A DNA stretch of 64,000 nucleotides, taken from contig JAGXFO010000018.1 of assembly GCA_024637255.1 (NCBI GenBank), positions 89,772-153,771 on the forward strand, written 5' to 3'. Position 1 is the stretch's first letter. The number at the start of each line of letters is the position of its first letter. This stretch comes from Sulfurovum sp. GTDB lineage: Bacteria; Campylobacterota; Campylobacteria; Campylobacterales; Sulfurovaceae. Positions 1 through 7,883 of the stretch are shown piece after piece. The translations under genes were made by a program, and so were the position numbers. The notes beneath the pieces were generated by a model. It searched no databases. It had not been told where the DNA came from and saw only the letters and a program-made list of their open reading frames with translations.

Positions 1-1
1 T

Positions 2-187
2 GAAAAACGCTCTACCCGAAGACAGAAAAGTTCCAAAACACATACAAAAAAAGCGCTGGAATACGAGAAAAAAATTCTAAAAGATACGCAAACAGAAAAT
101 ACGCAGGTCTCGAAGATGCCCTCAAAAGTATTTGATGATGATGCAGATCAAGACTTTGAATATTATCCGGTGGATGAATCATTATGA
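2..187 (+). CDS. tniA: TniA/TnsB-like transposase, C-terminal end (partial)
   Basis: An open frame enters from the left edge and stops with TGA at 185-187, sharing ATGA with the next gene. The 61 visible residues are a charged, Lys/Arg-rich stretch followed by an acidic tail (DDDADQD). The catalytic DDE core would lie outside the window, so the call rests on position: tniB and tniQ follow immediately, and in Tn5053/Tn402-type and Tn7-type transposons the DDE transposase (TniA/TnsB) precedes the ATPase. A short acidic C-terminal tail is typical of TnsB-like proteins that contact the ATPase. Inference from context; the sequence alone would not identify it. Confidence 0.6.
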   Translation, partial: EKRSTRRQKSSKTHTKKALEYEKKILKDTQTENTQVSKMPSKVFDDDADQDFEYYPVDESL

Positions 188-1053
188 ATCAAAGAAGACT
201 TACGAAAACAGCTCAGGCTTACTTGGAAAAAAGTGACGAAGAGAGAATTGCATACTGTAACCAAGATCAATGGATCGGCTACAAGGCAGCAGTTACACTC
301 ATTGATCTGCTTGAAGACAAATTTAATGAACCCCCACAAATGAGACATGAGGGTCTATTGATATATGGTGATTACAATAATGGAAAAACCGCAATTTTAA
401 AAAAGTTTTACGATATCCATAAAACGACACTTGACAAGGTCAACGAAGAAGGAGAACATGTTTACGAAATCCCTATCATATATTTCCAGGCGCCCACTAT
501 TCCTGATGAAGGCAGACTTTACACCCTTATCTTGAATGAGCTTTGTGTTCCCCACAAAGCCAGCGAAAAAGTTATGGAAAAAGCAAGACTTGTTGAATAT
601 TATCTGGGAAAACTAAATACAAAGATGATCTTAATTGATGAAATGCATAGTGCACTGAGTGGGAATCTAAACAAACAGCGCACTTTTGTTAATGACCTAA
701 AACAACTCAGCAACAAACTTTCTCTCTCAATTATATTAGCAGGAACAAGAGATGCCCATTCGGCACTTTCCATCAGTGGGGAGACATCATCTCGCTTTCC
801 GTCCATGGAACTGCCAAGATGGAGCAATGATAAAAAATTCCGTTCATTTGTAGCGACATATGAAACCTGTCTACCTTTAAAGGAAGCATCAAATATGGTA
901 CATGGCCAGCAAATCCTTGATGCACTCTATAATAAATCGGAAGGACTTATCGGACGTACTGTTAACCTCATAAAAAAAGCAGCAATCAGAAGCATAAAAT
1001 CAGGACGTGAAAGAATCACGCTTGAAGACATTGAATATCTCCCAACGCTATGA
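184..1053 (+). CDS. tniB: TniB/TnsC-like AAA+ transposition ATPase
   Basis: 289 residues. Walker A is GDYNNGKT (about residues 62-69) and Walker B is ILIDE (149-153), followed by a sensor-like IILAGT segment, as in the TniB family. TniB/TnsC forms filaments on target DNA and activates the DDE transposase. The start codon overlaps the stop of the upstream transposase by 4 bases, and the stop overlaps tniQ by 4 bases, so the three genes are translationally coupled. Length and motif order are normal and no lesion is seen, so the module may still be functional. TnsC of a Tn7-like element is the alternative name; the compact size favours TniB. Confidence 0.88.
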   Translation: MNQRRLTKTAQAYLEKSDEERIAYCNQDQWIGYKAAVTLIDLLEDKFNEPPQMRHEGLLIYGDYNNGKTAILKKFYDIHKTTLDKVNEEGEHVYEIPIIYFQAPTIPDEGRLYTLILNELCVPHKASEKVMEKARLVEYYLGKLNTKMILIDEMHSALSGNLNKQRTFVNDLKQLSNKLSLSIILAGTRDAHSALSISGETSSRFPSMELPRWSNDKKFRSFVATYETCLPLKEASNMVHGQQILDALYNKSEGLIGRTVNLIKKAAIRSIKSGRERITLEDIEYLPTL

Positions 1054-2222
1054 GAAAACTGGGTTGGATAGATGAATACGACTTTTTGATTATCCCAGAG
1101 CCACAGAAGGATGAACTGTTAAGTTCATGGCTTACCCGCACCGCATTTGCCCATGGGTATTCGCTAACAACCTTCTACACACTATTCTTAAAACACAATG
1201 GAACGGAATTAAGCCGTATCGATATTGATTTTAAAGATGATCCCGTGTTATTTGAGAAATTGGCACAAAAAAGCAAGCTTGGGTATCAGCAAATATTTCA
1301 AATGTCACTTAGAAGTGAGCAGGGATATCTATTTGAATCCAACCATGCCTTGTATCCTCCGAAACTGATCAGAAAGCTAAAAGATAAACGAACCCATTAC
1401 GGTCTTTTATTTTGTCCAAAATGCTTGTCAGAAGATACCCATCCGTATTGGAGAAAACACTGGCGTTACAATTTTTATAATGCCTGCCCGAAACATAAAG
1501 TATTTTTGACGGACCGATGTGGAAAATGCTATGAAAGAATCCGGTTCCCCATAATGAAAATATCAAATGAACTGGTGTATTGTAGCAACTGTGGCAGAGA
1601 TCTACGGAAAACGATAACGAGAAAACTACCCAAAGAGTACTCTTGTGGGATTGATGCAATTCAATGGCTTGAAAAAGGATTAAAAGACGGATACTTTACA
1701 ATACAAGGTACTAAAGTCTACTCTTTATTTGTATTTCGCATCCACACATTTTTCTTGTGGTTGGTTGACAGAGGAGATAAACTATCCTTGAGAGACTTTT
1801 CTATGCTTGATGACTATAAAAAACTTTGTCAAGAAGAACAAAATTACCACTCAAAGAAAGCTACACTAATCTACAAAAACTTTTACCTGAGCACAATCAT
1901 CTATTCTCTTTTCCAAAATTTTCCAAATAATCTCAAAAGCTTTGCCGATGAGAATCATCTAACACACCGTGATTTCATACATGGATTTCAAAACATACCA
2001 TTTTGGTACAAAAATATCATGGATGAACTTGTACCTATGCAAAACAAAATTGGCAGGGAGATTAGTGAAAGTGAAGTTATTGGAGCGACCAAATATTTAA
2101 ATCGCATAGGTGAAAGAGTTACCCAGGAAAGTGTGGGAAATATTCTCGGATGTCATCCCACCCTTCATAGAGGGTTTAAACAAATTTATAAAATACTAAA
2201 TACATCTACAGACTACAGATAA
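1050..2222 (+). CDS. tniQ: TniQ/TnsD-like target-selection protein
   Basis: 390 residues. The N-terminus has the TniQ signature of a proline-rich strand then a WL-type helix (PQKDELLSSWLTRTAFAHG). Zinc-binding pairs follow: CPKC (about residue 122), CPKH, CGKC and CSNC, which form the zinc ribbon of TniQ/TnsD proteins. TniQ directs transposition by linking the ATPase to a target site; homologues also serve CRISPR-associated transposons, but no cas gene is present in this window. The start overlaps tniB by 4 bases. The C-terminal part (SVGNILGCHPTLHRG) could be a small DNA-binding helix. The gene appears intact. Confidence 0.85.
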   Translation: MRKLGWIDEYDFLIIPEPQKDELLSSWLTRTAFAHGYSLTTFYTLFLKHNGTELSRIDIDFKDDPVLFEKLAQKSKLGYQQIFQMSLRSEQGYLFESNHALYPPKLIRKLKDKRTHYGLLFCPKCLSEDTHPYWRKHWRYNFYNACPKHKVFLTDRCGKCYERIRFPIMKISNELVYCSNCGRDLRKTITRKLPKEYSCGIDAIQWLEKGLKDGYFTIQGTKVYSLFVFRIHTFFLWLVDRGDKLSLRDFSMLDDYKKLCQEEQNYHSKKATLIYKNFYLSTIIYSLFQNFPNNLKSFADENHLTHRDFIHGFQNIPFWYKNIMDELVPMQNKIGREISESEVIGATKYLNRIGERVTQESVGNILGCHPTLHRGFKQIYKILNTSTDYR

Positions 2223-2247
2223 ATAAAGTAGGAGTTGAAATGGCTCA

Positions 2248-2400
2248 ATTGTCATTACAGCACAACTTCCGGTTAAAGACTGGCATGCCTATTTAGGAAA
2301 TGAAACGATTGCTGATGCTATGATAGATAGACTTATTCATACTGCCCATAAAATTGAATTGAGCGGTCCATCTATGAGAGAAATATTAGCCAAATCATAA
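2248..2400 (+). pseudogene. istB: IS21-family IstB C-terminal remnant
   Basis: Reading in frame from 2248 gives about 50 residues ending at TAA 2398-2400. They match the end of the IstB helper ATPase: TAQLPVKDWHAYLG, then AMIDRLIHTAHKIELSG and SMREILAKS. The N-terminal ATPase core is absent, and tniQ ends 25 bases upstream, so this is a truncated IS21 copy abutting the transposon module. It is not the same copy as the istA fragment near 10.6 kb unless a large rearrangement occurred. Confidence 0.8.
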
Positions 2401-2405
2401 TTTAC

Positions 2406-2503
2406 TTGGCCACCTATGTTATGCTAACGCAAGAATATTTTTTACCTTCTCAGCTGGCCAAGTGTTTATGCGCGCGGGTGGTCAAGTGAATGCGTGTAAA
2501 CAC
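2406..2503. repeat. IS21-type terminal repeats (tandem imperfect copies)
   Basis: Two direct copies of the motif TGGYCAAGTG followed by a TGCG-rich segment begin at 2455 and 2479, and an inverted ACTTGGCC lies near 2404-2411. A further copy is at 6469-6494. Multiple short repeats at the ends are characteristic of IS21-family elements, where the transposase binds. They lie just after the istB remnant, so they probably mark that element's right end. Confidence 0.6.
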
Positions 2504-2598
2504 CTCGAAGAGGCGATTCTCTTCTTTGCCCAATCCAAACTATTCCCGTAAGTCTTTGTAGCCTTGTTCGATGTTCCATCGTTTTTCTATGACTGCAT
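2504..2598 (-). pseudogene. DDE transposase fragment (IS4/IS701-like)
   Basis: The minus strand reads KRWNIEQGYKDLRE, a stop, then FGLGKEENRLFE. This matches the C-terminal catalytic-Glu region of IS4/IS701-type transposases (RW-IE-YKDLR then GKEENR). Only about 30 codons remain and an in-frame stop interrupts them, so it is a dead fragment lying against the IS21-type end repeats. Confidence 0.7.
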
Positions 2599-2707
2599 CT
2601 AATTATTCTTGCATATATCCTTTATTTAGAAGCATCCTTGAGTTAAACATCTTAGAGTGCAGTATGTATTTTTACAAAAATACACTATTATCAATATAAT
2701 AACTTAG

Positions 2708-2772
2708 AAACTTAAATATTTAAGTTTAATTTCCTTTTTATATAATATAATAAATTATATTATATAAAAAGG
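2708..2772 (+). promoter_or_regulatory. Two perfect palindromes in the leader of the sce7726-like gene
   Basis: A perfect 20-base palindrome occupies 2708-2727 (AAACTTAAAT and its mirror). A second inverted repeat at 2733-2772 has perfect 19-base arms (CCTTTTTATATAATATAAT and its complement) around 2 bases. The 3' arm ends in AAAAAGG, the likely ribosome binding site, 9 bases before the ATG at 2782. In RNA the second hairpin would bury that site. The region also carries TATAAT-like hexamers. The palindromes are visible in the sequence; a role as operator or translational switch is inferred. Confidence 0.6.
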
Positions 2773-2781
2773 TTTTAAACT

Positions 2782-3456
2782 ATGCAAAATATGTTAGAAG
2801 CTGATAAAATAAAGATTTCTCTTTATAAAAAGCTTTTTAAGGAACTAAAACAAAACTATATTGCTGTTCCTGAACTCTCACTCTTTAGTGCTGTAGCCGA
2901 TATGGTTGTTGTTAATGGTGATATACATATATATGAAATAAAATCTAAAAATGACTCACTCACACGATTAAAAAAACAATTAGAAAGATATAAAAACTGT
3001 GCACATAAAGTAACTATTGTTGCTGATGAAAAGTTTATAACCCCTCTATTAAAAAATCCTGATATGAAAAATGTTGGCATTATATCTGTGGATAGTTGCA
3101 TGAGACTTAAACATGTTAAGGAAGCATCTCATATCGCTATGACTTCTAATAACTACTTTGCATATTGGACAGGGACAGAATTAAAATCTTCATTACGTGG
3201 AATGGAGGGGCATAGTAAAATGTCTTTAGAAAAAGCAAAAAAAACTTTCTTAAACATTCTTAGTAGTGATGAAATCCGTAAAGTAACTATTCACAAGATA
3301 AAAGAACAATATGGCTATGAGTTTTTAGAACGAAAACGATTAATAGAAGATCATAACTACATAAAGTCCTTGGAGGCTAGATTTAAGAGTATGCCACAAA
3401 AACAAGTAACACCCTTAATAATGCTACCCGCCTATATATTTAAAGACTTTCTTTAA
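2782..3456 (+). CDS. sce7726-like PD-(D/E)XK nuclease-fold protein
   Basis: 224 residues. The N-terminal half has a restriction-endonuclease-like core: E31 in a helix, D40 in ADMVVV, and E52-I-K54 in YEIKSKND, which is the E...D...ExK pattern. The sequence VPELSLFSAVADMV...IHIYEIKSK resembles the sce7726 family, small nuclease-fold proteins found in mobile and defence islands. The C-terminal half (about 120-224) is basic and helical with no recognised motif. The ribosome binding site AAAGG lies inside a long hairpin. It is convergent with the three-gene cassette on the other strand, with stop codons overlapping by 4 bases, which suggests they were acquired together. Family call moderately sure; nuclease activity is inferred. 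Confidence 0.6.
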   Translation: MQNMLEADKIKISLYKKLFKELKQNYIAVPELSLFSAVADMVVVNGDIHIYEIKSKNDSLTRLKKQLERYKNCAHKVTIVADEKFITPLLKNPDMKNVGIISVDSCMRLKHVKEASHIAMTSNNYFAYWTGTELKSSLRGMEGHSKMSLEKAKKTFLNILSSDEIRKVTIHKIKEQYGYEFLERKRLIEDHNYIKSLEARFKSMPQKQVTPLIMLPAYIFKDFL

Positions 3457-4886
3457 TTCTTTAAAAAATTATTCACTACAGTCAAATAATTATGTCTTAA
3501 ACACAAGGTTTTAAGTATACCTGGAGAAGGTCTTTCTGGATGATACTCACACAATGATTCATCAACATCATAAGACATATCCAAGAATGGTACACCTTTA
3601 ACATCATCTAGTTTACCATTTTGTATGTCGACCATTAATAAAGTCATTGAATGTATTAATCCAATTGTAGTATTTCCATTCTTGTCTTTCTTTTCATCTC
3701 TATCATCCCAAGCTCTACGAACTAGCATTTTCATACTATCATCTGTAGATGCCAATACTACTCTTGCTGTTGGTCTACCGCCTACTGCTCTAGTTATTGT
3801 CTTTCTATCAAATCCACAATAATCACCATATGCTAAATTAGGACAACTCTTCTGCAATATTGAAAATATTTCTAATGGTTTATTTGAAGAGACATGGTTC
3901 ATGTTTGTCTCTGTATCTCTTTTTTTAGAGATATCTCCAACTCCAAACTGTGCACCCAAGTAAATAGTATTTTCAAACTTCTGTGATATATCTCTTACAG
4001 TGTCAATATACTGAGACACAACAAAGTTATTACTCAAATCGAGAATGATATAAATATTACTAAGAGAAAAATGTTCAGGTAAATTTGCAATCAAACTATC
4101 ACACATTATAGCGAAGCTAGAGAATGATGAGCTAACCCTAATTGCTATTTCTGAATAAAATCCTAATAGTTCATTAATATCTGTAGAAATCTCATTACCT
4201 CTACACCAATTTAAGACAGGTATAATCAAGTTTTTTTCATTTATTGAATTATATTGCTGAACAATTTCCCAATTATCTAAGTCCTCTCTTTGCTTATCAG
4301 GCAATTCAGTTATTTGCTTACCTGCCCCATATAACTTTCTTTCTTCTTTCCGTTTTTCCTTAGCTTTTTCAATTTCTTGAGAATTAACTATCTTATCAAT
4401 AAATTCTAAATCCAAAAAATGCTTAAAGACAAGAATTTCATCTTCAGTATATTTATGTAATCGTTCTACGGAATCCACATCAACCAATGGTATGATATTT
4501 GTTCGATCTATATCATATACAATAGAAGACATAAGGTTAGTGTAGGGCAAGGTAGGGACATAGAGAGGAATAATAAGATCATTCTCTTCAATTTCTTCCT
4601 CATAAGTATTTAATATAAATTCAAAATTATTTAAATCAAAATCTCCATTGAAATAACCGTTTATATTTTCATCTTCAATAACAACAATTATAGAAGAGTT
4701 CGTACGTTCAATTGTCAATGAAACTTGTGACCCATCTATATCTAGGTAATCAATATACGTTTTAGAATCATTATTTCCAATAAATTTTTCATCATACAGT
4801 GAAATACTACTTACAAAGTCATCAGAGTACCAGATATCAATGCTAGAATATCCATCATTGTGAAACTCTTGTTCTATGTAGTTCAT
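3453..4886 (-). CDS. Uncharacterised protein, possibly beta-protein-like, in an ImmA cassette
   Basis: 477 residues with no signal peptide or membrane segment. The first 120 residues are acidic and beta-rich. From about residue 110 there is a repeating strand pattern (LIIPLYVP, NIIPLVDV, LIIPVLNW, NIYIILDLS), and near the C-terminus YGDYCGFD and a His-containing segment. This layout loosely recalls the phage T4 beta-protein family (PF14350), but I cannot confirm that. It is the last of three minus-strand genes, each overlapping the next by 4 bases: membrane protein, ImmA/IrrE-like protease, this protein. Such coupling suggests the protease acts on, or is regulated with, this protein. Function unknown; the cassette fits a defence or toxin-type system by context only. 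Confidence 0.5.
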   Translation of the reverse strand: MNYIEQEFHNDGYSSIDIWYSDDFVSSISLYDEKFIGNNDSKTYIDYLDIDGSQVSLTIERTNSSIIVVIEDENINGYFNGDFDLNNFEFILNTYEEEIEENDLIIPLYVPTLPYTNLMSSIVYDIDRTNIIPLVDVDSVERLHKYTEDEILVFKHFLDLEFIDKIVNSQEIEKAKEKRKEERKLYGAGKQITELPDKQREDLDNWEIVQQYNSINEKNLIIPVLNWCRGNEISTDINELLGFYSEIAIRVSSSFSSFAIMCDSLIANLPEHFSLSNIYIILDLSNNFVVSQYIDTVRDISQKFENTIYLGAQFGVGDISKKRDTETNMNHVSSNKPLEIFSILQKSCPNLAYGDYCGFDRKTITRAVGGRPTARVVLASTDDSMKMLVRRAWDDRDEKKDKNGNTTIGLIHSMTLLMVDIQNGKLDDVKGVPFLDMSYDVDESLCEYHPERPSPGILKTLCLRHNYLTVVNNFLKN

Positions 4887-5431
4887 ATTTCCAACTCTAA
4901 AGATTCTAGTCTATATTTCATTGCTAATTTTGATACATCAAACACATTTGCCAATTCTTCAACAATCTTATCTGAACCTTTTCTTTTTCCATACTCTAAC
5001 TGAACAAAATCAATAGGCATTAAAATTTGTGCTGCAAACCTATTTGCTTCCATTTCTTTATAATCCCATTCTTGATCACGATTAAAACCTATTTTTTCAT
5101 CTGTGAAACCATCTGTTTTATCCCATGAACTCATCGGAGCCAAATGCAACATATAATGTCCAAGCTCGTGTGCCAGAGTAAATCTTTTTCTTGTTTCTTG
5201 CTGATTAGCAATTCTATTTATCCATATTATGGGAGCATTATCTTTTATGGAAATACTTCCTAAAACTTTTATTTTTTTAAAATCAGGTCTTGTATCAATA
5301 GATATATCTAATGTTTTAATTAGTCCTTCTATGTCGACAGGAGGATGGAAAGCCTTTCCTGATTTATCTAATAAGGCGTGTAATTCACTTGCTGAAACAC
5401 TTTTATTTCTAAATAATTCAAAATTTTTCAT
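4883..5431 (-). CDS. ImmA/IrrE-family zinc metallopeptidase
   Basis: 182 residues. The motif TLAHELGHYML contains H88-E89-x-x-H92, and the downstream segment KEMEANRFAAQILMP supplies the third zinc ligand (E126 or E128) and the family's FA..LLMP helix. ImmA/IrrE proteases cleave or inactivate partner repressors, classically to release mobile-element or stress genes. There is no fused XRE helix-turn-helix domain, although residues 10-45 may form a small N-terminal helical region. The gene overlaps both its upstream membrane-protein gene and its downstream large gene by 4 bases. The family call is firm; the substrate is unknown, and the downstream 477-residue protein is the obvious candidate. 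Confidence 0.85.
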   Translation of the reverse strand: MKNFELFRNKSVSASELHALLDKSGKAFHPPVDIEGLIKTLDISIDTRPDFKKIKVLGSISIKDNAPIIWINRIANQQETRKRFTLAHELGHYMLHLAPMSSWDKTDGFTDEKIGFNRDQEWDYKEMEANRFAAQILMPIDFVQLEYGKRKGSDKIVEELANVFDVSKLAMKYRLESLELEI

Positions 5432-5988
5432 TTAGGCTCCTCATCTAAAATATCTAAAATAATATCATCTAAATTCATATCTATTGCACTATCACTCAAA
5501 TTACTTTTTATTTTAGCAAAAATACGTTTCTCTGCTTGTTGAATTTCAGTTTTTAATGTTTTTCTTATCTCGCTATTATGTTTCGAGATATGATCTTTCA
5601 TCATTTCTTCTAGTGAATCTGATAGTAGTTCTTCTTTTAATTGACTCATAAGGTTTTTATCTTTTTTTACTTCTTCCATCATGTCGGACCAATTTTCTGC
5701 AAGAACTTGTTTTTTTTCTCGACTCCACCAACGACTAAGATACAAGCCAACAACAGTAATACCAACCGTCCCAATAACAACAAGAAACGTAACAAACACC
5801 ATAAATGTATTTGCAACTGCCATAGAATCTGCTGTCATCAGTTTATTCTTTCCAGATGAAATAGTTGGCAGCATATCAAGATACTGAATAACAAAGATCA
5901 CAATTGAAATCACCATTAATGCTTCTAAAAAAAAGTATATGACTGATTTAACATATTTAGTTGATATTAGAATGTTTCCATCTCCCAT
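5428..5988 (-). CDS. Two-pass membrane protein with coiled-coil tail, first gene of ImmA cassette
   Basis: 186 residues. Two hydrophobic segments are visible, about residues 16-38 (IYFFLEALMVISIVIFVIQYL) and 60-85 (MVFVTFLVVIGTVGITVVGLYL). A charged region from about 90 to the end is predicted to be helical or coiled-coil (KKDKNLMSQLKEELL, KTEIQQAEKRIFAKI). It opens a three-gene overlapping operon and has a run of nine G residues in its leader. It could be a membrane sensor or a membrane-disrupting effector; nothing in the sequence decides. No family recognised. Confidence 0.6.
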   Translation of the reverse strand: MGDGNILISTKYVKSVIYFFLEALMVISIVIFVIQYLDMLPTISSGKNKLMTADSMAVANTFMVFVTFLVVIGTVGITVVGLYLSRWWSREKKQVLAENWSDMMEEVKKDKNLMSQLKEELLSDSLEEMMKDHISKHNSEIRKTLKTEIQQAEKRIFAKIKSNLSDSAIDMNLDDIILDILDEEPK

Positions 5989-5999
5989 AAACTATACTT

Positions 6000-6008
6000 C
6001 CCCCCCCC
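6000..6008 (-). repeat. G9 homopolymer tract in leader of the ImmA cassette
   Basis: Nine consecutive C on the plus strand are nine G on the coding strand, 11 bases upstream of the ATG of the membrane-protein gene. In Campylobacterota, poly-G tracts of 8-12 are classic slipped-strand contingency sites. Here the tract lies outside the coding frame, where length change could alter promoter or ribosome-binding spacing; the G run may itself act as a Shine-Dalgarno-like site. Confidence 0.6.
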
Positions 6009-6087
6009 TTAATTTATTCATTATTTTCATTCTACTATTTAACACGTTAGTAAAAGCTAAAACTTTTATTTAACTAACTCAACTTCT

Positions 6088-6198
6088 GCTCAAATTGCAG
6101 TAATGAGAAAAATTATACTTACTGCTCATTCTCTTTACAAAAATAACAAAAAATATGATGAAAATTTCAACTCTCAAGAAGCTTCTAAAATGCAGTGA
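6088..6198 (+). pseudogene. IS110-family transposase C-terminal remnant
   Basis: Reading from 6088 gives AQIAVMRKIILTAHSLYKNN and a further 16 residues to a TGA at 6196-6198. The segment AVMRKII followed by a short basic tail matches the end of IS110-type transposases (VAVMRKLL...). No upstream portion of the gene is present, so it is a relic. Confidence 0.6.
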
Positions 6199-6468
6199 AA
6201 TTTAAGAAAGTTGCTACTATTGGTATCATTGTTCATAAAATTTATACGTGGCGACTTTCGCACATAGATTATGCTAGATTGGTAGAATGCAATATTCTGG
6301 CGCTACATCCTTATTCTTGAAATCTAATCATTTTATATCTCCTATATTTTATGTAGAATACTTTCAACTCATGTAACCAAGGTACAAAGAGTGTAGTTAA
6401 ATTCAGAAAATATCTCCTATTTGCATGGAATCTTAACCTAATATAAAATCACGCTCATCAACCAAAGC

Positions 6469-6494
6469 CGGCCAAGTGGATGCGCGTGAACAGT
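6469..6494. repeat. IS21-type end repeat, isolated copy
   Basis: CGGCCAAGTGGATGCGCGTG resembles the two repeats at 2455-2503 (TGGYCAAGTG plus a TGCG-rich segment). It lies about 75 bases beyond the end of the HlyD-like gene. Together with the copies at 2.45 kb it brackets the sce7726/ImmA block, which may have been carried or rearranged through IS21 ends. Confidence 0.5.
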
Positions 6495-6566
6495 GTTTAT
6501 TATAAGCCATTGCTTACTTGCGGTCAGCTCCACATTTTTTATTAGGTTTCATATAAGACATCACAC

Positions 6567-7883
6567 TCATCTTACGCTCATGCCCTCGTCAAGATATTTG
6601 ATCAATGGATACAGGAAAAAATCGATTACCCGTCGTTTACCGACTTTCATCTCAGCCGTTACGCTCATGCCTGAATGGATGTATGTCTTTTCTCCGTTTA
6701 CTGTTAAAAAGTTATCTTTAGGGTCAATGTAGACCTCATATACAGGACCGAGCTTTTCATCTTCTATTGCATCATCCGCCTTGTGGGATACTATACCGTT
6801 GATCATCCCGTACTTTTGAAAATTAAAGGTATCAATCTTAACAGCTGTCTCTATTCCCTCTTTTATAAACCCGCTGTCTTGGTTAAGTACCGTAGCCTGA
6901 ATGATAAGCGGTGCATCTTTTGGGATGACTGTGATCAGTTTCTCTGCCGGGGTGACGACTCCGCCTACGGTATGCACAAGCAGCTTACCGATATAGCCGT
7001 CAACCGGAGCGGTAATATGCTGTTTAGACTGTTTAAACTTGATAGACTCGATCTCAACTTTAAGCATAGTTGCTTCTTTTCGTTTTTCAGTCAGTTCTTC
7101 AAGAAGTTTGTTCTGGTACTCTTGGGTGATGAGCAGCTTTTGTTCTGTGAGCTCCATCAGTCTTGCCTGCAGTTTTGTGATCTCGTGCTCTTTCATGATG
7201 GCCTGCTCTTGATATTCAATCACTTCTTTACTGGCTGCTTCATATTCCTGTTTTGCAATAATATCAATGACTTCCAAGAGCCGCTGTTCGTTTTCATTTG
7301 CTGAAACGGCCAACTGTCTTACCCTACTGATATCAGCATTCATTGAATCAATCTGGGAATCTACCTGGTGAAGCTGTTGCGTTACAAGTTCTATCTGTTG
7401 CTGATAACCTACTCGTTTAGTCTCGTAGATCAGTATTTGCGTCGCAAGGAGGTCTTTGTCCTTACATGTACGTGAAGGGATAAATGCTTTGCCCTGTATT
7501 AAGGCCATCAGTCTGTCCATTTCGACTTCAAGCAACTCCAGATTTCTGAGTTGAGAATCCAGATTTGTCTCGGTTACGGAAGGATCGATCTCCATCAGTA
7601 CTTGCCCTTTAGTGACATATTCTCCCTCTTTGACTAGAATACTGCTGATCACTCCTGTTTCTATCGGCTGAAGCATCTTGACTTCACCGGAAGGAATGAT
7701 TTTACCTCTTGCCGTCACGACGATATCGATCTGAGCCAAAAAGAGCCAGAGAATTGTAATCGTCATAAAGGCGAGAATTGTCCATAGTAATCCTCTACCT
7801 AGGGGGCTTGTAGGTCTCTCTTCTATTTCAACAAGAAGCGGTCTGAACTCATGTCTGTCTTTTGTGCTAAACATATTCATCAT
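6567..7883 (-). CDS. HlyD-family periplasmic adaptor of a type I secretion system
   Basis: 438 residues, the usual length for HlyD/LapC-type adaptors. A short cytoplasmic N-terminus is followed by one membrane segment (about 33-52, LLWTILAFMTITILWLFLAQI), a biotinyl-lipoyl half-motif (IVVTARGKIIPSGEVKMLQP), a long coiled coil (about 95-280), the second lipoyl half (ITAPVDGYIGKLLVHTVGG) and a beta-barrel C-terminus. It would connect the inner-membrane ABC exporter to a TolC-type outer-membrane channel. The ATG follows directly on the exporter's stop, so the two are co-translated. The ABC protein and adaptor appear intact, but the outer-membrane partner is truncated. Confidence 0.85.
   Translation of the reverse strand: MMNMFSTKDRHEFRPLLVEIEERPTSPLGRGLLWTILAFMTITILWLFLAQIDIVVTARGKIIPSGEVKMLQPIETGVISSILVKEGEYVTKGQVLMEIDPSVTETNLDSQLRNLELLEVEMDRLMALIQGKAFIPSRTCKDKDLLATQILIYETKRVGYQQQIELVTQQLHQVDSQIDSMNADISRVRQLAVSANENEQRLLEVIDIIAKQEYEAASKEVIEYQEQAIMKEHEITKLQARLMELTEQKLLITQEYQNKLLEELTEKRKEATMLKVEIESIKFKQSKQHITAPVDGYIGKLLVHTVGGVVTPAEKLITVIPKDAPLIIQATVLNQDSGFIKEGIETAVKIDTFNFQKYGMINGIVSHKADDAIEDEKLGPVYEVYIDPKDNFLTVNGEKTYIHSGMSVTAEMKVGKRRVIDFFLYPLIKYLDEGMSVR

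Larger units (their letters stand above)
5989..6566. other. Intergenic stretch of IS debris
   Basis: This 578-base gap holds the G9 tract, an IS110-type fragment and one IS21-type end repeat, each listed separately. The remainder is AT-rich with no frame that I could assign. Confidence 0.5.

Noticed and set aside
1050..2222. CRISPR-associated transposon
   Set aside because: TniQ is present, but no cas gene, repeat array or guide-like sequence was found in the window.
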